Virus record (IMG/VR): IMGVR_UViG_3300042922_001497
Coordinates: 1 to 35,672 of that record
Reading direction: 5' to 3' (one strand)
Length of the DNA: 35,672 bases
Source of the DNA: a virus
Shown here: one piece after another, positions 6,347-15,295 of the stretch
Layout of the letters: each line of letters begins with the position of its first letter
Numbering within the stretch: position 1 is the stretch's first letter
Position numbers and translations under genes: made by a program
Notes under the pieces: model-generated
What the model was told of the DNA's origin: nothing
Databases searched by the model: none
The model's input: only the letters and a program-made list of their open reading frames with translations

Positions 6347-6560
6347 CCCCGCCGCCCTGGCTGCCACCCACTGGAACACCCGGAGCGCCCTGCACATTGC
6401 GCGGGGCGCTCCTTCCTTGGGGCGCTGGGACGATCGCAGCCCAGCAACCAAGGCTTACCTGACTGAGGCCATGAGGCTGACGCTCGAGGCCCACGGGTTG
6501 CTGCCCAAGGAGCCGAAGCAAGAGCCGCTAGAGGGGCAGTTGCCCTTGTTTGGAGAGTGA
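6339..6560 (+). CDS. Small early protein with C-terminal sliding-clamp-binding motif (QLPLF)
   Basis: A 73-residue protein with GTG start at 6339; an upstream in-frame GTG at 6315 would add 8 residues. The body (PAALAATHWNTRSALHIARG) is helical. The protein ends LEGQLPLFGE. QLPLF fits the bacterial beta-clamp-binding pentapeptide consensus (QLxLF), and such motifs usually lie at exposed termini. This suggests the protein docks on the host DNA polymerase clamp, either to recruit it or to interfere with it. The motif is seen directly; binding is inferred. Confidence 0.65.
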   Translation: MIDPAALAATHWNTRSALHIARGAPSLGRWDDRSPATKAYLTEAMRLTLEAHGLLPKEPKQEPLEGQLPLFGE

Positions 6561-6563
6561 ACG

Positions 6564-6827
6564 ATGACGAGAATCGAAGAGATTGAGGGGCGGCTGAGCG
6601 CTGCCATTGAGCTTACTGGCGAGCCTGTGTCGCGGCTGAGCATTGATCCCGCCGACCTGCACTACCTGCTCGACTTCGCCAAGGCTGCGAGGGAGGCGCT
6701 GGAGTTCTACGCTGACCGGCAGAGTTATCGGGTTGAGACTGACATCATCAACGAGAATTACCCGGTCATGGATGACGGCGGCAAGACGGCCCGCGAAGCC
6801 CTCGCCCTTCTGGAGCGCCCCCAATGA
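6564..6827 (+). CDS. Conserved phage protein of unknown function
   Basis: An 87-residue protein. Its C-terminal part (REALEFYADRQSYRV, then NYPVMDDGGKTAREALALL) resembles a common uncharacterised phage protein type with the pattern ALxFYAD...P...DxGxxAREAL. It starts 3 bases after the previous stop and overlaps the next gene by four bases (ATGA). No enzymatic motif. Function not established. Confidence 0.72.
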   Translation: MTRIEEIEGRLSAAIELTGEPVSRLSIDPADLHYLLDFAKAAREALEFYADRQSYRVETDIINENYPVMDDGGKTAREALALLERPQ

Positions 6828-7090
6828 TCGTCGACGGAATCCGCGCCCACTGTCACCACTGCGCCACCGACCCTGACCAAGTCATCCAGGACGACGAGGC
6901 CGGGAAGGTCACGTCCTGCGCCTGCGGGGCCTACAAGCTGCTCGACTTCCGGGACCGGAAAGAGGTCATCCGGGAGGCGCTGGAGCGGGCGCCGAGCAAC
7001 ACCTTCACCGACTCCCTGCGCCGCCAGTTCGAGGAGCGGGGGGATTTGAGCGTGAAGCAGTATGAGGCCCTGATGCGGGCTGTGAAGTAG
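6824..7090 (+). CDS. Small zinc-ribbon protein
   Basis: An 88-residue protein with CHHC at 10-13 and CAC at 32-34 enclosing a ribbon, then a helical C-terminal half (REALERAPSNTFTDSLRRQFEERG). It overlaps the preceding gene by 4 bases (ATGA). It is just upstream of the ERF recombinase gene, so a role in early DNA metabolism is possible but not shown. Confidence 0.68.
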   Translation: MIVDGIRAHCHHCATDPDQVIQDDEAGKVTSCACGAYKLLDFRDRKEVIREALERAPSNTFTDSLRRQFEERGDLSVKQYEALMRAVK

Positions 7091-7101
7091 AGGAGAGGAC
7101 C

Positions 7102-7776
7102 ATGAGCAACGAAACCGCCATCCAGGCAACCACCACCCACTCCCCCAGCTACGGCAAGCTCGCCCTGGCCCTCTCGAAGGCTCAGGGCGTGATGGCGGGG
7201 GCGAAGAAGGACGCCACCAACCCACACCTCAAGAACAAGTACGCCGACCTCGCGAGCGTCTGGGATGCCTGCCGCGAGCCCCTGAGCAAGAACGAGCTGG
7301 CCGTAGTCCAGATGCCCGAGGCTGACGGCAAGAAGGTCCGGCTCCGGTCGATGCTCATCCACTCGAGCGGTGAGTTCCTTGAGACCACGGCCGAGGCTGA
7401 GGCGAAGGACGCCAGCCCCCAATCCATCGGGTCAGTCCTCACCTACCTGCGGCGCTACACGCTGTCGGCAATGGTGGGAATCGCTCCTGAGGATGACGAC
7501 GGTGAAGCCGCTCAGCCCAACCGCCCTCAGCCCCATCAGAGCAACAAGCAATCGCAGCCCACCGCCCAAGGCCCCAAGCCCGCAGCGACGATCAAGCCTG
7601 ACGAAGCCGCCGAGCTTCGTAAGCACCTGGGCGACCTGATCAAGCGCGAGGGCTTCGACCCCGAGGCGATCAAGGCCTGGTGCGTGAACCGGGGCTACCC
7701 CGACTCGTCCGCCAAGCTCAACGCCGAGCAACTGACCGAACTGATCGAGTACCTGACCAAGAAGGAGAGCGCATAG
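7102..7776 (+). CDS. erf: ERF-family single-strand annealing protein
   Basis: A 224-residue protein of the ERF superfamily of phage recombinases, which anneal complementary single strands. The core at about residues 15-130 shows the family pattern (LSKAQGVMAGAKKDATNPHLKNKYADLASVW, GSVLTYLRRYTLSAMVGIAPEDDD). A Gln/Pro-rich linker follows and then a C-terminal helical domain (165-224). A strong GAGGAGAGG site precedes the ATG. The SSB gene starts 1 base after its stop, matching the usual pairing of annealing protein and SSB. Confidence 0.92.
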   Translation: MSNETAIQATTTHSPSYGKLALALSKAQGVMAGAKKDATNPHLKNKYADLASVWDACREPLSKNELAVVQMPEADGKKVRLRSMLIHSSGEFLETTAEAEAKDASPQSIGSVLTYLRRYTLSAMVGIAPEDDDGEAAQPNRPQPHQSNKQSQPTAQGPKPAATIKPDEAAELRKHLGDLIKREGFDPEAIKAWCVNRGYPDSSAKLNAEQLTELIEYLTKKESA

Positions 7777-7777
7777 C

Positions 7778-8152
7778 ATGCACGCACAAATCACCGGAAT
7801 CGGCCGCCTGATCGCGGACCCTGACTTCAAATCCGTAGGCAACAACGGCGCCACCAAGACCACTCTGCGGGTCGCCGTAGACCACCAAGGCCCCAAGCCT
7901 GACGGAGCGCAGTACAAGCCCTCTGATGTGTACTACGTCGAGATCTGGGGCAAGCGCGGGGAAGCTGCTACCAACAGCCTCTCGAAAGGCGAGCGGGTCT
8001 TTTTCACCGGGCGTCTGGAGACGAGCAAGGGCAAGGACGGCGGGGTATTCCTGAACGTCCGGAACGCCGAGTGGAGCTTCACGGGCGGCAAGGCCGAGAG
8101 CAAGCCGCAGGAGCAGGAAGGGGGCTACGATGCCGAGGCACTACCCTTCTAG
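7778..8152 (+). CDS. ssb: Single-stranded DNA-binding protein
   Basis: A 124-residue OB-fold protein (residues 1-105) with typical SSB strands (ITGIGRLIADPDFK, YYVEIWGKRGE, GERVFFTGRLETSK). A short acidic tail ends DAEALPF, matching the C-terminal tip that recruits repair and replication partners. It is shorter than most cellular SSBs, as is common in phages. It is directly downstream of erf in the same operon. Confidence 0.93.
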   Translation: MHAQITGIGRLIADPDFKSVGNNGATKTTLRVAVDHQGPKPDGAQYKPSDVYYVEIWGKRGEAATNSLSKGERVFFTGRLETSKGKDGGVFLNVRNAEWSFTGGKAESKPQEQEGGYDAEALPF

Positions 8153-8279
8153 CCCCTGCGCCCGCTGCAAAGATGGCGACGTGATGATCGTGGCCAACGG
8201 AGCGGTCTTTTACTTCACCTGCCCAGACTGTCGAGGAACCGGAAAAATCTACGACTTCGACGGAGCCGGAATCGCGTAA
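8130..8279 (+). CDS. Zinc-ribbon miniprotein
   Basis: A 49-residue protein whose ATG overlaps the end of ssb by 23 bases in another frame. It has CARC near residue 10 and CPDCRGTG near residue 34, a DnaJ-like CxxCxGxG knuckle pair. It is the last gene before a strong terminator (8288-8306). Function unknown; the paired knuckles are clear. Confidence 0.62.
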   Translation: MPRHYPSSPCARCKDGDVMIVANGAVFYFTCPDCRGTGKIYDFDGAGIA

Positions 8280-8287
8280 CACCCCCG

Positions 8288-8306
8288 AGCGCTTCGGCGC
8301 TTTTTT
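8288..8306 (+). terminator. Intrinsic terminator after ssb module
   Basis: AGCGC-TTCG-GCGCT stem with a UUCG tetraloop, followed by a run of T to 8306. It starts 9 bases after the stop of the 49-residue gene. Early transcription must read through it or restart to reach the replication genes. Confidence 0.85.
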
Positions 8307-8321
8307 GTTGAGGAGATGGAA

Positions 8322-8615
8322 ATGACCGAGACGCTTGATGAGGCGGCAGTCCTAAGCTACGAGCCGTTCTACGGTGACGAGACGGACGCAACGCCTCTCA
8401 AAGACAAGATGGTGACGGCCAGGAAGTCGGCCGAGTGTCATACCTGTGGCGAGACCATCCAGCCGGGGTGGCGCATCCGCTCCCTGACCGAGCGCAACAA
8501 CGAGGAGAAAACCCTCGTCACCTTCCGTTTCTGCTTCGAGTGCTGCAAGGCTATGGCGATCTCCGCTGAGGACGGCGAAGACGCCATCGAAGCGCGGATG
8601 GCAATGCGGAAGTAA
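8322..8615 (+). CDS. Zinc-ribbon protein
   Basis: A 97-residue protein; the ATG at 8322 is chosen over 8316 because AGGAG (8311-8315) is then correctly spaced. The acidic N terminus is followed by CHTC (about residues 38-41) and CFEC (about 69-72), a four-cysteine ribbon around RIRSLTERNNEEKT. It lies between a terminator and the replication initiator module. Function unknown. Confidence 0.7.
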   Translation: MTETLDEAAVLSYEPFYGDETDATPLKDKMVTARKSAECHTCGETIQPGWRIRSLTERNNEEKTLVTFRFCFECCKAMAISAEDGEDAIEARMAMRK

Positions 8616-8666
8616 CACCCCAACGGGCCGCCTTCGGGTGGCCCTCTCGCTTGAAAGGAGGAGGCC

Positions 8667-8829
8667 ATGGCATCCCCGCTAGATTCCCTGCTCGGGTCGC
8701 TACGGCTTGCCGTGGTGCTCCTGGAGTACATCAACACCGACACGGAACACGAAGCCACGGCGCGGTCGCTGCTACCGGACGCGCTGAGGCGAGCAAGGCA
8801 GGCCCTGGAGAGGTTTGAGGAGGCTCAGG

Positions 8830-8837
<8 letters not shown>
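8667..8837 (+). CDS. Small hypothetical protein upstream of the replication initiator
   Basis: A 56-residue helical protein (LLGSLRLAVVLLEYINTDTEHEA, then LLPDALRRARQALERFEEAQ) with a strong AAAGGAGGAGG site. A hairpin, GGGCCGCC-TTCG-GGTGGCCC, sits just upstream (8624-8643). Its end overlaps the start of the initiator by 8 bases, so the two are translationally linked. Not recognised. Confidence 0.65.
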
Positions 8838-9805
<968 letters not shown>

Positions 9806-9822
<17 letters not shown>

Positions 9823-11770
9823 CGCGGAGAGCTACCTCGACCGCAAGGGCATCCGCTACAAGCGGCACGAGAACGCCAAGGGCTTGCAGCTTGTGGTAGA
9901 CCGCTGCCCCATCTGCCAGGGCGGCGAGAGTGGGGACCGCGACACGTTCGCCGTTCACGCCGAGACGGGAGCGGCCAACTGCAAGCGCGGCAACTGCGGC
10001 TGGCAGGGATCGTTCACCGAGCTTCAACGCGAGCTCGGCGACGAACCCCAGGGCCGGGACTGGCGCAACAGCAAGCCCCGGCACTTCGTGAAGCCCGCCC
10101 AGGCCAAGCCCAAGGTCTACGCCAAGCCCAAGGACGAAACCGAGGCCAGGGCGCAGGCCCTCAAGGCGAGCGGCACGCATTGGCGCTACCTGACGGGGCT
10201 GACCAAGGCGACCGTCGCGGACGTGAGAGGCAAGCAGATCGAGGCCCAGGGGCGCGGCTTCACGCCAGAAATCATCGAGCGTTTCCGGCTGGGCCTCGCC
10301 GCCAAGAGCTTTTCCGGCCAGAAAGACACCTGGCACGACCGACAAGCGATCGCCATCCCGTATTTTCGAGGCGGCGAGCTGGTGCGGACCAAGTACCGGA
10401 CGGTCGCCAAGGACTTCGCCATCGACAAGGGCTCGGAGCCGTGCCTGTACAACCGGGACGCGGTGGCGGGCCGTGAGGTGGTGATCTGCGAGGGCGAGTT
10501 CGACGTGATCGCCCTGGCGCAATGCGGCGTCGTCAACGCCGTCTCGGTGCCGGACGGCTGCAAGGATCACGCCTGGATCGACCACGAGTGGGACTGGCTC
10601 TCGGAGATGGATACCGTCGTGATCGCCGTCGACACGGACGAGGGTGGCATCAGCCTGGAGCGCGAGATCGTCCGGCGACTGGGCCGGGAGCGCTGCGTGC
10701 GGGTCAACTGGCCCCACAAGGACGCAAACGGCTGCCTGCAGGCCGGAATGAGCCCCGAGGCGATTGCCGCCCTGGTCAAGTCCGCAGCCCCCTACCCGCT
10801 GGAAACCCTGCGATCGGCAATCGACCTCTGGGATGACGTCTGGGACCTCTACACCGGCAACCGGCCGCAAGGCTACTCCACCGGCTGGAAAGCGGTCGAC
10901 CGGATCCTCGGCGGCGTGCGAATGGGTGAGGTCACGGTTGTTACCGGCACGCCTTCGTCCGGTAAGTCCGAGTGGACGAACGCCCTCTTGATCAACCTTG
11001 CCAGGCAGGGGGTCAAGAGCGTGGTCGCCAGCCTCGAGAACCCCACGCCCAAGGTCATCCGCAACCAGGCCTCGCAAGTCACCGGCAAGTCCTTCCACGG
11101 GCCGGGCCGGATGAGCGAGGCGGAATTGTCCGAGGCGGTGGCGTGGCTGTCGGACCGCGTCAGCTACGTGGACCTACCTGACGACGGCCAATCCTGGCAG
11201 GCAGTCGAGGAACATATCCGCTATGCCGCTCGCCGCTACGGCGCTGAGGTGGCCATCGTGGACCCGCTGACGATGTTGCTGGCAAACAGCAGCCCGGATC
11301 GGGAGCGGCTCGACGTCGACAACATCATGCGGGCTTCGCGGCGGCTGGTGACGAGCCTCGGGATCCACCTGATCATCGTGGCCCATCCCCGCAAGCTGGC
11401 GAACGATAACGCCGTGGCCCAGCTCTACGACATCAACGGATCGGCAGGCGTGCGAAACCTGACCTGGAACGGCGTCTCGGTATGGCGCGACAAGGAAGGC
11501 GAAAAGGCGGGCCGCAACGCGGTGCAAGTCCACGTCCTCAAGAACCGGGAGTATGGAATGGAAGGGATGGCGGAACTGCTATTCCGGCCGAACTGCAAGC
11601 GCTACGAGGAGCCGTTGACCTGGCCGCTGGCTGATGACGAGCCAATCACCCCACAATCCGCCACCCCACCCCAACCCCCCGCCGAGCCGGGGGTTTTTGC
11701 TGCGGGCTGGGAGCCCAAGGGGGAGACGAGGACGGGAAGCGTGGTTGCGGAGTTCACGGACGAGGATTAG
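9806..11770 (+). CDS. Phage primase-helicase (T7 gp4/Twinkle type)
   Basis: A 654-residue bifunctional protein for the replication fork. The N-terminal zinc site has C34, C37, C59 and C64 (CPIC, then CKRGNC). The TOPRIM domain has CEGEFD (E229) and DTDEGG (D276, D278). The RecA-like hexameric helicase domain begins after a linker near 355, with Walker A GTPSSGKS (381-388), Walker B AIVDP (D486) and IIVAHPRK following. It resembles T7 gp4 in domain order. The ATG overlaps the initiator's end by 17 bases, so the two genes are coupled. Single-chain primase-helicase lets the phage replicate without host DnaB or DnaG. Confidence 0.93.
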
Positions 11771-11885
11771 GACGCACGCTGGAGCCAGTCAGGGACGCAG
11801 GAAGGCCGATTAACTGGCTTGCGGGTAGGCTGATAGGTTTTCGGATTTTAGGACGGCTTCTAGGGCCACAGAGAAGGAGAGAGGG

Positions 11886-12263
11886 ATGGCAAAGAAAAAG
11901 TGGACCGTCATGGCGCTGGTCGATGCGTCGTACATCATCGGCGAGTTCGAGGCGGAGACGGGGGAAGAGGCCGCTGAAAAGGCCTGGAATGAAGCGCATA
12001 GCCCTTCCCTCTGTCACCAATGCTCGGACGAGCTAGAGGCGGGCGACGTGTACGACCTTCGGGCCTGGACTGACGATGGCGACAGTTACGAGGGTGAGGT
12101 ATTCGCCAGGATGGCAGGACTTGAGGCCGAACGCGACGAAGCGCGGGCCGAGGCGATGCGGTTGCGTGAGGCGCTGGAACTTGCGCACCGAGAAGGCAAC
12201 ACCAGGGCGGCTCGGGAAGCCATCACAAAAGCCCTGAAAACCGAACAGAACGCCAGCCGGTAG
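11886..12263 (+). CDS. Hypothetical protein with CxxC and C-terminal coiled coil
   Basis: A 125-residue protein. The N-terminal part (KWTVMALVDASYIIGEFEAETGEEAAEKAW) looks like a small alpha-beta domain, followed by CHQC and an acidic stretch. The C-terminal 50 residues (ARMAGLEAERDEARAEAMRLREALELA) form a predicted coiled coil. GAAGGAGAGAGGG precedes the ATG. The 115 bases upstream hold no recognisable gene. Function unknown. Confidence 0.72.
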   Translation: MAKKKWTVMALVDASYIIGEFEAETGEEAAEKAWNEAHSPSLCHQCSDELEAGDVYDLRAWTDDGDSYEGEVFARMAGLEAERDEARAEAMRLREALELAHREGNTRAAREAITKALKTEQNASR

Positions 12264-12283
12264 GGATTCCCCGCCGGCTTTTT
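12255..12283 (+). terminator. Intrinsic terminator
   Basis: AGCCGG (12255-12260) pairs with CCGGCT (12274-12279), followed by a T run to 12283. The stem overlaps the stop codon of the preceding gene. It is a modest terminator within the early operon. Confidence 0.65.
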
Positions 12284-12298
12284 CACGGAGACGAGACG

Positions 12299-12463
12299 AT
12301 GAACGAGACGATCACGAGGCCCACCGCCTGGTGGGAGAGCCTGTGCCAGGAGCTTGAGGAGACGCTTCAGGCTGCCGGGGTCTACGACGCGACGATCCGG
12401 TTCAGCGCCGGATGCCTGGAGATCCTGCGGGCGAAGGATCCGCAGGGCCGGGAGATGGCGTAG
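12299..12463 (+). CDS. Small hypothetical protein
   Basis: A 54-residue protein (begins MNETITRPTAWWESLCQELEETL) with an acidic, helical N-terminal half and a strand-like ATIRFSAGCLEIL segment. It sits just after a terminator, with a GGAGACGAG-type site upstream. The next gene starts 2 bases after its stop. Not recognised. Confidence 0.6.
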   Translation: MNETITRPTAWWESLCQELEETLQAAGVYDATIRFSAGCLEILRAKDPQGREMA

Positions 12464-12465
12464 CG

Positions 12466-12669
12466 ATGCAGCGAGACGAGATCAAACGCGCCCTGGTGAG
12501 CTACGGCACCGTTCCCCGGAGCTACGGCCACGGGCGCCACCTGGACAAGGTTATCTGCACCGACTGCGGCAAGCCGGTCGGAGAGAAGGGGCGGGGATCC
12601 AAACAGTGCTGGGACTGCCTCATTGCCGAGATCGAGCGGGAGAAGGGCGGCGAGGGGGTGAAGGCGTGA
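12466..12669 (+). CDS. Zinc-ribbon protein
   Basis: A 67-residue protein; the ATG at 12466 follows the previous stop by 2 bases. A CTDCG knuckle near residue 28 and a CWDC knuckle near residue 48 form a ribbon between a basic N terminus and a charged C terminus. Its stop overlaps the GTG of the next gene (GTGA). Function unknown; DNA binding is plausible. Confidence 0.66.
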   Translation: MQRDEIKRALVSYGTVPRSYGHGRHLDKVICTDCGKPVGEKGRGSKQCWDCLIAEIEREKGGEGVKA

Positions 12670-13346
12670 GGAAGCGAAAGCAGACCGAGATCGACCGCCA
12701 AGCCCTCGTAGCCCCGAAGCGCAACTGGACCTTGCAAGAGGACGACGTGATCGAGCGCTACTACGGCGCGGAGAGGCTGGAGACGATCCAGAGGCGAATC
12801 CTCAAGGAGACCGGGAGCCCTCGCACCATGGCGGCGATCGTCATCCGGGCAACCCGTCACCTGGGCCTTGACCACCGGACGGCGCCGGGGGAGTTCACGG
12901 TCGCAGAAGCCGCCGAGGCTCTGGGTGTCAAGAAGTCACTCCTCTACCGCCGGATCGGCAAGGGCCTGATCAAGTCCACGGGGCGTGGGAAGTGCCTCTT
13001 CATCCCCGCCGAGGAGATGGAGCGCCTGGAGCAGGAGTTTCCCAAGCCGCCCGAGCGCAGCATGACCAAGCGCGAGGCTATGAGGGTGTTGGGCTACGGC
13101 GAGAGCCATATTACCCGCCTGCTGATTGCCGGGGCGATCCGGGGCGTGAAGCGTGGGGACCGCTGGTTCGTGGACGCGGATCACGTCGCGGAGTTGATCG
13201 CCGAGTTCAGGCGGACGGGAGCGACGCGGCGGGAGTGGGGAGACTTGCCCTACCTGGAAGAGCAGCGAGCCAAGGCGCGGGAGTATGCCCGGACGGTGCG
13301 AAACCCGAGGCGAGCCGCAGAGAACGCAGAGAGGAAGAGAGCATGA
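12666..13346 (+). CDS. DNA-binding protein with Myb/SANT-like and two helix-turn-helix domains
   Basis: A 226-residue protein with GTG start overlapping the preceding stop. Residues about 20-65 resemble a SANT/Myb-like fold (WTLQEDDVIERYYG, then RTMAAIVIRATRHLGL). Two excisionase/MerR-like winged helix-turn-helix units follow at about 78-125 (TVAEAAEALGVKKSLLYRRIGKG) and 140-178 (TKREAMRVLGYGESHITRLLIAG, GDRWFVD). The C-terminal 40 residues are basic and helical. Three DNA-binding modules in tandem suggest a site-specific regulator or architectural factor. The exact family was not recognised. Confidence 0.72.
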   Translation: MRKRKQTEIDRQALVAPKRNWTLQEDDVIERYYGAERLETIQRRILKETGSPRTMAAIVIRATRHLGLDHRTAPGEFTVAEAAEALGVKKSLLYRRIGKGLIKSTGRGKCLFIPAEEMERLEQEFPKPPERSMTKREAMRVLGYGESHITRLLIAGAIRGVKRGDRWFVDADHVAELIAEFRRTGATRREWGDLPYLEEQRAKAREYARTVRNPRRAAENAERKRA

Positions 13347-13900
13347 CCGAGAACGTGATGACGGCCCAGGAGCTGGCCGAGTTTCGCGCGTGGCTGAATC
13401 GGCGAGCGCCATACAGCCCTGACGACGAAGAGTTTCTTCCCGTGAGAGTGACTTCGCTTCACGCGCTCCTCGCCACCGTGGACGCCCTGACCCAGCGGGC
13501 CGAGCGGGCCGAGGGGGAGCTAGCCGAAAAGGAGCAGGCCCGGCAAGAGGCCATGAGGCGATTCGGGGAAGTCTGCGACGAGTGGGACAGGCTGAAACAG
13601 GATCTCGACGAAGCCCTCGCCGCCAAGGAGCGGGCTGAGGCTCGCGTGACGGAACTTGAGACGCTGCATAGCGAAGTCCGGGCGCTGATGATCAAGCACA
13701 AGGATGGGGAAGCAGCAGCCCTCGCCCTCGCTGATGCCAGGGGGCGGGCGCTGGAAGAGATTGCGGGAACAGACTTTCCCTGTGGGGGCGTTAAGCCTCT
13801 CCCCGGACCGAGGGCGCTAGCGATTGCCCGTGAGGCTCTGCAAATCACCGCCCCCGAGGCCCTACGCCAGCAGCAGGAGCGCGAGAAAGGAGGCCAGTGA
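13343..13900 (+). CDS. Coiled-coil protein of unknown function
   Basis: A 185-residue protein overlapping the previous gene by 4 bases (ATGA). After a 50-residue N-terminal region with ELAEFRAWLNRRAPYSPDDEEFLPVRV, a long coiled coil runs over about residues 45-115 (LTQRAERAEGELAEKEQARQEAMRRFGE and beyond). The C-terminal part contains GPRALAIAREAL. Its neighbours downstream have similar helical character. No family assigned. Confidence 0.72.
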   Translation: MTENVMTAQELAEFRAWLNRRAPYSPDDEEFLPVRVTSLHALLATVDALTQRAERAEGELAEKEQARQEAMRRFGEVCDEWDRLKQDLDEALAAKERAEARVTELETLHSEVRALMIKHKDGEAAALALADARGRALEEIAGTDFPCGGVKPLPGPRALAIAREALQITAPEALRQQQEREKGGQ

Positions 13901-14331
13901 TGCCGAGGGTTAATTGGGATGGTGCCGATGAGGCGTTGAACAGTCTAGCGGAATTAGCAGCAAAAGGCTCAAACTCCTACGCGCGACTGAAGGCTGAGCT
14001 GCTCGACGCACAAGAGCGCGAGGCGGGGAAGGATGCGCTGATTGAGGCGTTGAGGGACGGGATTGAAAAGTCCTACAGCCTGGCCGCCAATCCCCCGTAT
14101 CATCGGCAGTCCGTAGTTGACACCCTTGCCGAAACCCTCGCCCTCATCCCGCCCGCCGTGCTTGCCCAACAGCGGGAGTACGTGGGGGCGCTGGAGCGTG
14201 TTGTGGACGACCTACCCGAGATTGCCCGCTGCGTGGACTGCTACGGCACCGAAGGCGAGCGTATGGTGCTTGCCGAGATGCGGGCAACCCTTGCAGCCCT
14301 CGACACCACCAAGAAAGGAGCCCAACCATGA
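13900..14331 (+). CDS. Hypothetical helical protein
   Basis: A 143-residue protein; the ATG at 13900 is placed by AAAGGAGG at 13887-13893. Mostly helical with heptad-like segments (NSYARLKAELLDAQEREAGKDALIEALRDGIEKSY). A CVDC pair near residue 110 is isolated. It overlaps both neighbours by a few bases. Its architecture resembles the preceding coiled-coil gene and may reflect a shared role, but similarity is not strong. Confidence 0.68.
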   Translation: MPRVNWDGADEALNSLAELAAKGSNSYARLKAELLDAQEREAGKDALIEALRDGIEKSYSLAANPPYHRQSVVDTLAETLALIPPAVLAQQREYVGALERVVDDLPEIARCVDCYGTEGERMVLAEMRATLAALDTTKKGAQP

Positions 14332-14549
14332 CCAACCCCAACGCGGCCCAGGCCCTCAGCCTCGCCGCCGATATTCGCGCCCGCATCGAGACGGGCATCA
14401 TCCCCTACATCGCCAAGGATGCCGAGACGATCGCCGAGCTGCTTGAGGGCCTGGCGGGAGAGATCGAGGAGTTGCGGGGGGGGTGGAAGAGGAGCGGGCC
14501 GCTTACCGGCGACTTACGGAAGCGGCCTGCAGGGAGCTTGAGGGGGTGA
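14328..14549 (+). CDS. Small hypothetical protein
   Basis: A 73-residue protein overlapping the previous stop (ATGA). The first 50 residues are helical (AAQALSLAADIRARIETGIIPYIAKDAETIAELLEGLAGEIEELRGG). The basic C-terminal tail is less protein-like. The RusA gene follows after 4 bases. Not recognised. Confidence 0.6.
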   Translation: MTNPNAAQALSLAADIRARIETGIIPYIAKDAETIAELLEGLAGEIEELRGGWKRSGPLTGDLRKRPAGSLRG

Positions 14550-14553
14550 GGTG

Positions 14554-15030
14554 ATGGAATACACCATCCCGATCAAGCTCATGCCGAAAAAGCGGCCATC
14601 GTCGCACGGCAGGCAAGTCTTCATGCCACGCGAATACCAGCAATGGAAACAGACGGTCAGGGATGCCCTGGCCGTTTTTGCTCCCGTTCCCACCCTGACC
14701 CCGGTGAACATCGGGGTTGAGGTCCGGGGACCGTCGCGGAATCGCGGAGACGTGGACAACCTACTCGGCGGCCTGATGGATGCCATTCAGCCGCCATCGG
14801 CCCGGGGCGACGTGCGGGCGCAGAGGGTGCTCAAGCAGATGCTGACCATCGAGGAGCGCATGGCCATGGCTCCCGGCTGCCTGATCGGAGACGACGGCCA
14901 GGTCAAGGACATCCTGTACTTCCGATGGCGGAAAGCCAAGGAGTACAGCGTCACGATCCGGCTTGAGGAGTCGCCAGAGGCCGCGCCGAAGGCCCGCAGC
15001 AGCCCCAGAAGGGCGGTTGCCATTGAATGA
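14554..15030 (+). CDS. rusA: RusA-family Holliday junction resolvase
   Basis: A 158-residue endodeoxyribonuclease that cuts four-way DNA junctions in late recombination or packaging. The N terminus (YTIPIKLMPKKRPSS) is the conserved DNA-contact segment. RGDVDNLLGGLMDAI carries acidic residues D66, D68 and D76. GDDGQVKDI (about 112-120) carries D113/D114 and K118. A 25-residue insert (about 81-107) separates the two acidic blocks and is longer than in E. coli RusA (120 residues). ATG 14554 is preferred over the GTG one codon earlier. It fits the recombination set with ERF and SSB. Confidence 0.9.
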   Translation: MEYTIPIKLMPKKRPSSHGRQVFMPREYQQWKQTVRDALAVFAPVPTLTPVNIGVEVRGPSRNRGDVDNLLGGLMDAIQPPSARGDVRAQRVLKQMLTIEERMAMAPGCLIGDDGQVKDILYFRWRKAKEYSVTIRLEESPEAAPKARSSPRRAVAIE

Positions 15031-15145
15031 CGAGGAAACCCTTATCGAGCGGGCTGCACGTTGGTTGCAGGCCCGCTTGGCGTTAGGAGAGGACGATGCG
15101 AGCAAAGAGGCTGGAGACGCAGCGCAAGGAGATTTCCCTGGGTAA
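15023..15145 (+). CDS. Possible very small acidic protein (TTG start)
   Basis: A 40-codon frame starting at TTG 15023 with GAAGGG upstream. The product begins NDEETLIERAARWLQARLALGED, a plausible amphipathic helix, and ends in an acidic, glycine-rich tail. It overlaps rusA by 8 bases and the next gene by 50 bases. Similar short frames between overlapping phage genes are often real, but the rare start codon and the large overlap keep confidence low. Confidence 0.35.
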   Translation: MNDEETLIERAARWLQARLALGEDDASKEAGDAAQGDFPG

Positions 15146-15293
15146 TGCCGGGTGCCCTAAGTGCCGGACAATCCGACCCATCCGGGTCATCGACGCGGGC
15201 AGGGATATCGGGCAGACCGAGGGTTGGGTTGAGGTGGTTTGCGTTCGGTGCGAGAGCGAGTGGCGGATCGTGCCGGTGACGAGAGGAGCGTAG
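15096..15293 (+). CDS. Zinc-ribbon protein
   Basis: A 65-residue protein with CPKC at about 20-23 and CVRC at about 49-52, a compact two-knuckle ribbon with RTIRPIRVID and WVEVV strands between. TAGGAGAGG lies upstream of the ATG. It is followed by the MazG-like gene 2 bases after its stop. Function unknown. Confidence 0.68.
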   Translation: MRAKRLETQRKEISLGNAGCPKCRTIRPIRVIDAGRDIGQTEGWVEVVCVRCESEWRIVPVTRGA

Positions 15294-15295
15294 GC

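Noticed and set aside
12354-12665. N-terminal extension of the 226-residue regulator back to 12354
   Set aside because: The extension is Arg/Gly-rich and overlaps two small plausible genes (12299-12463 and 12466-12669). The GTG at 12666 overlaps the previous stop as in many neighbours.
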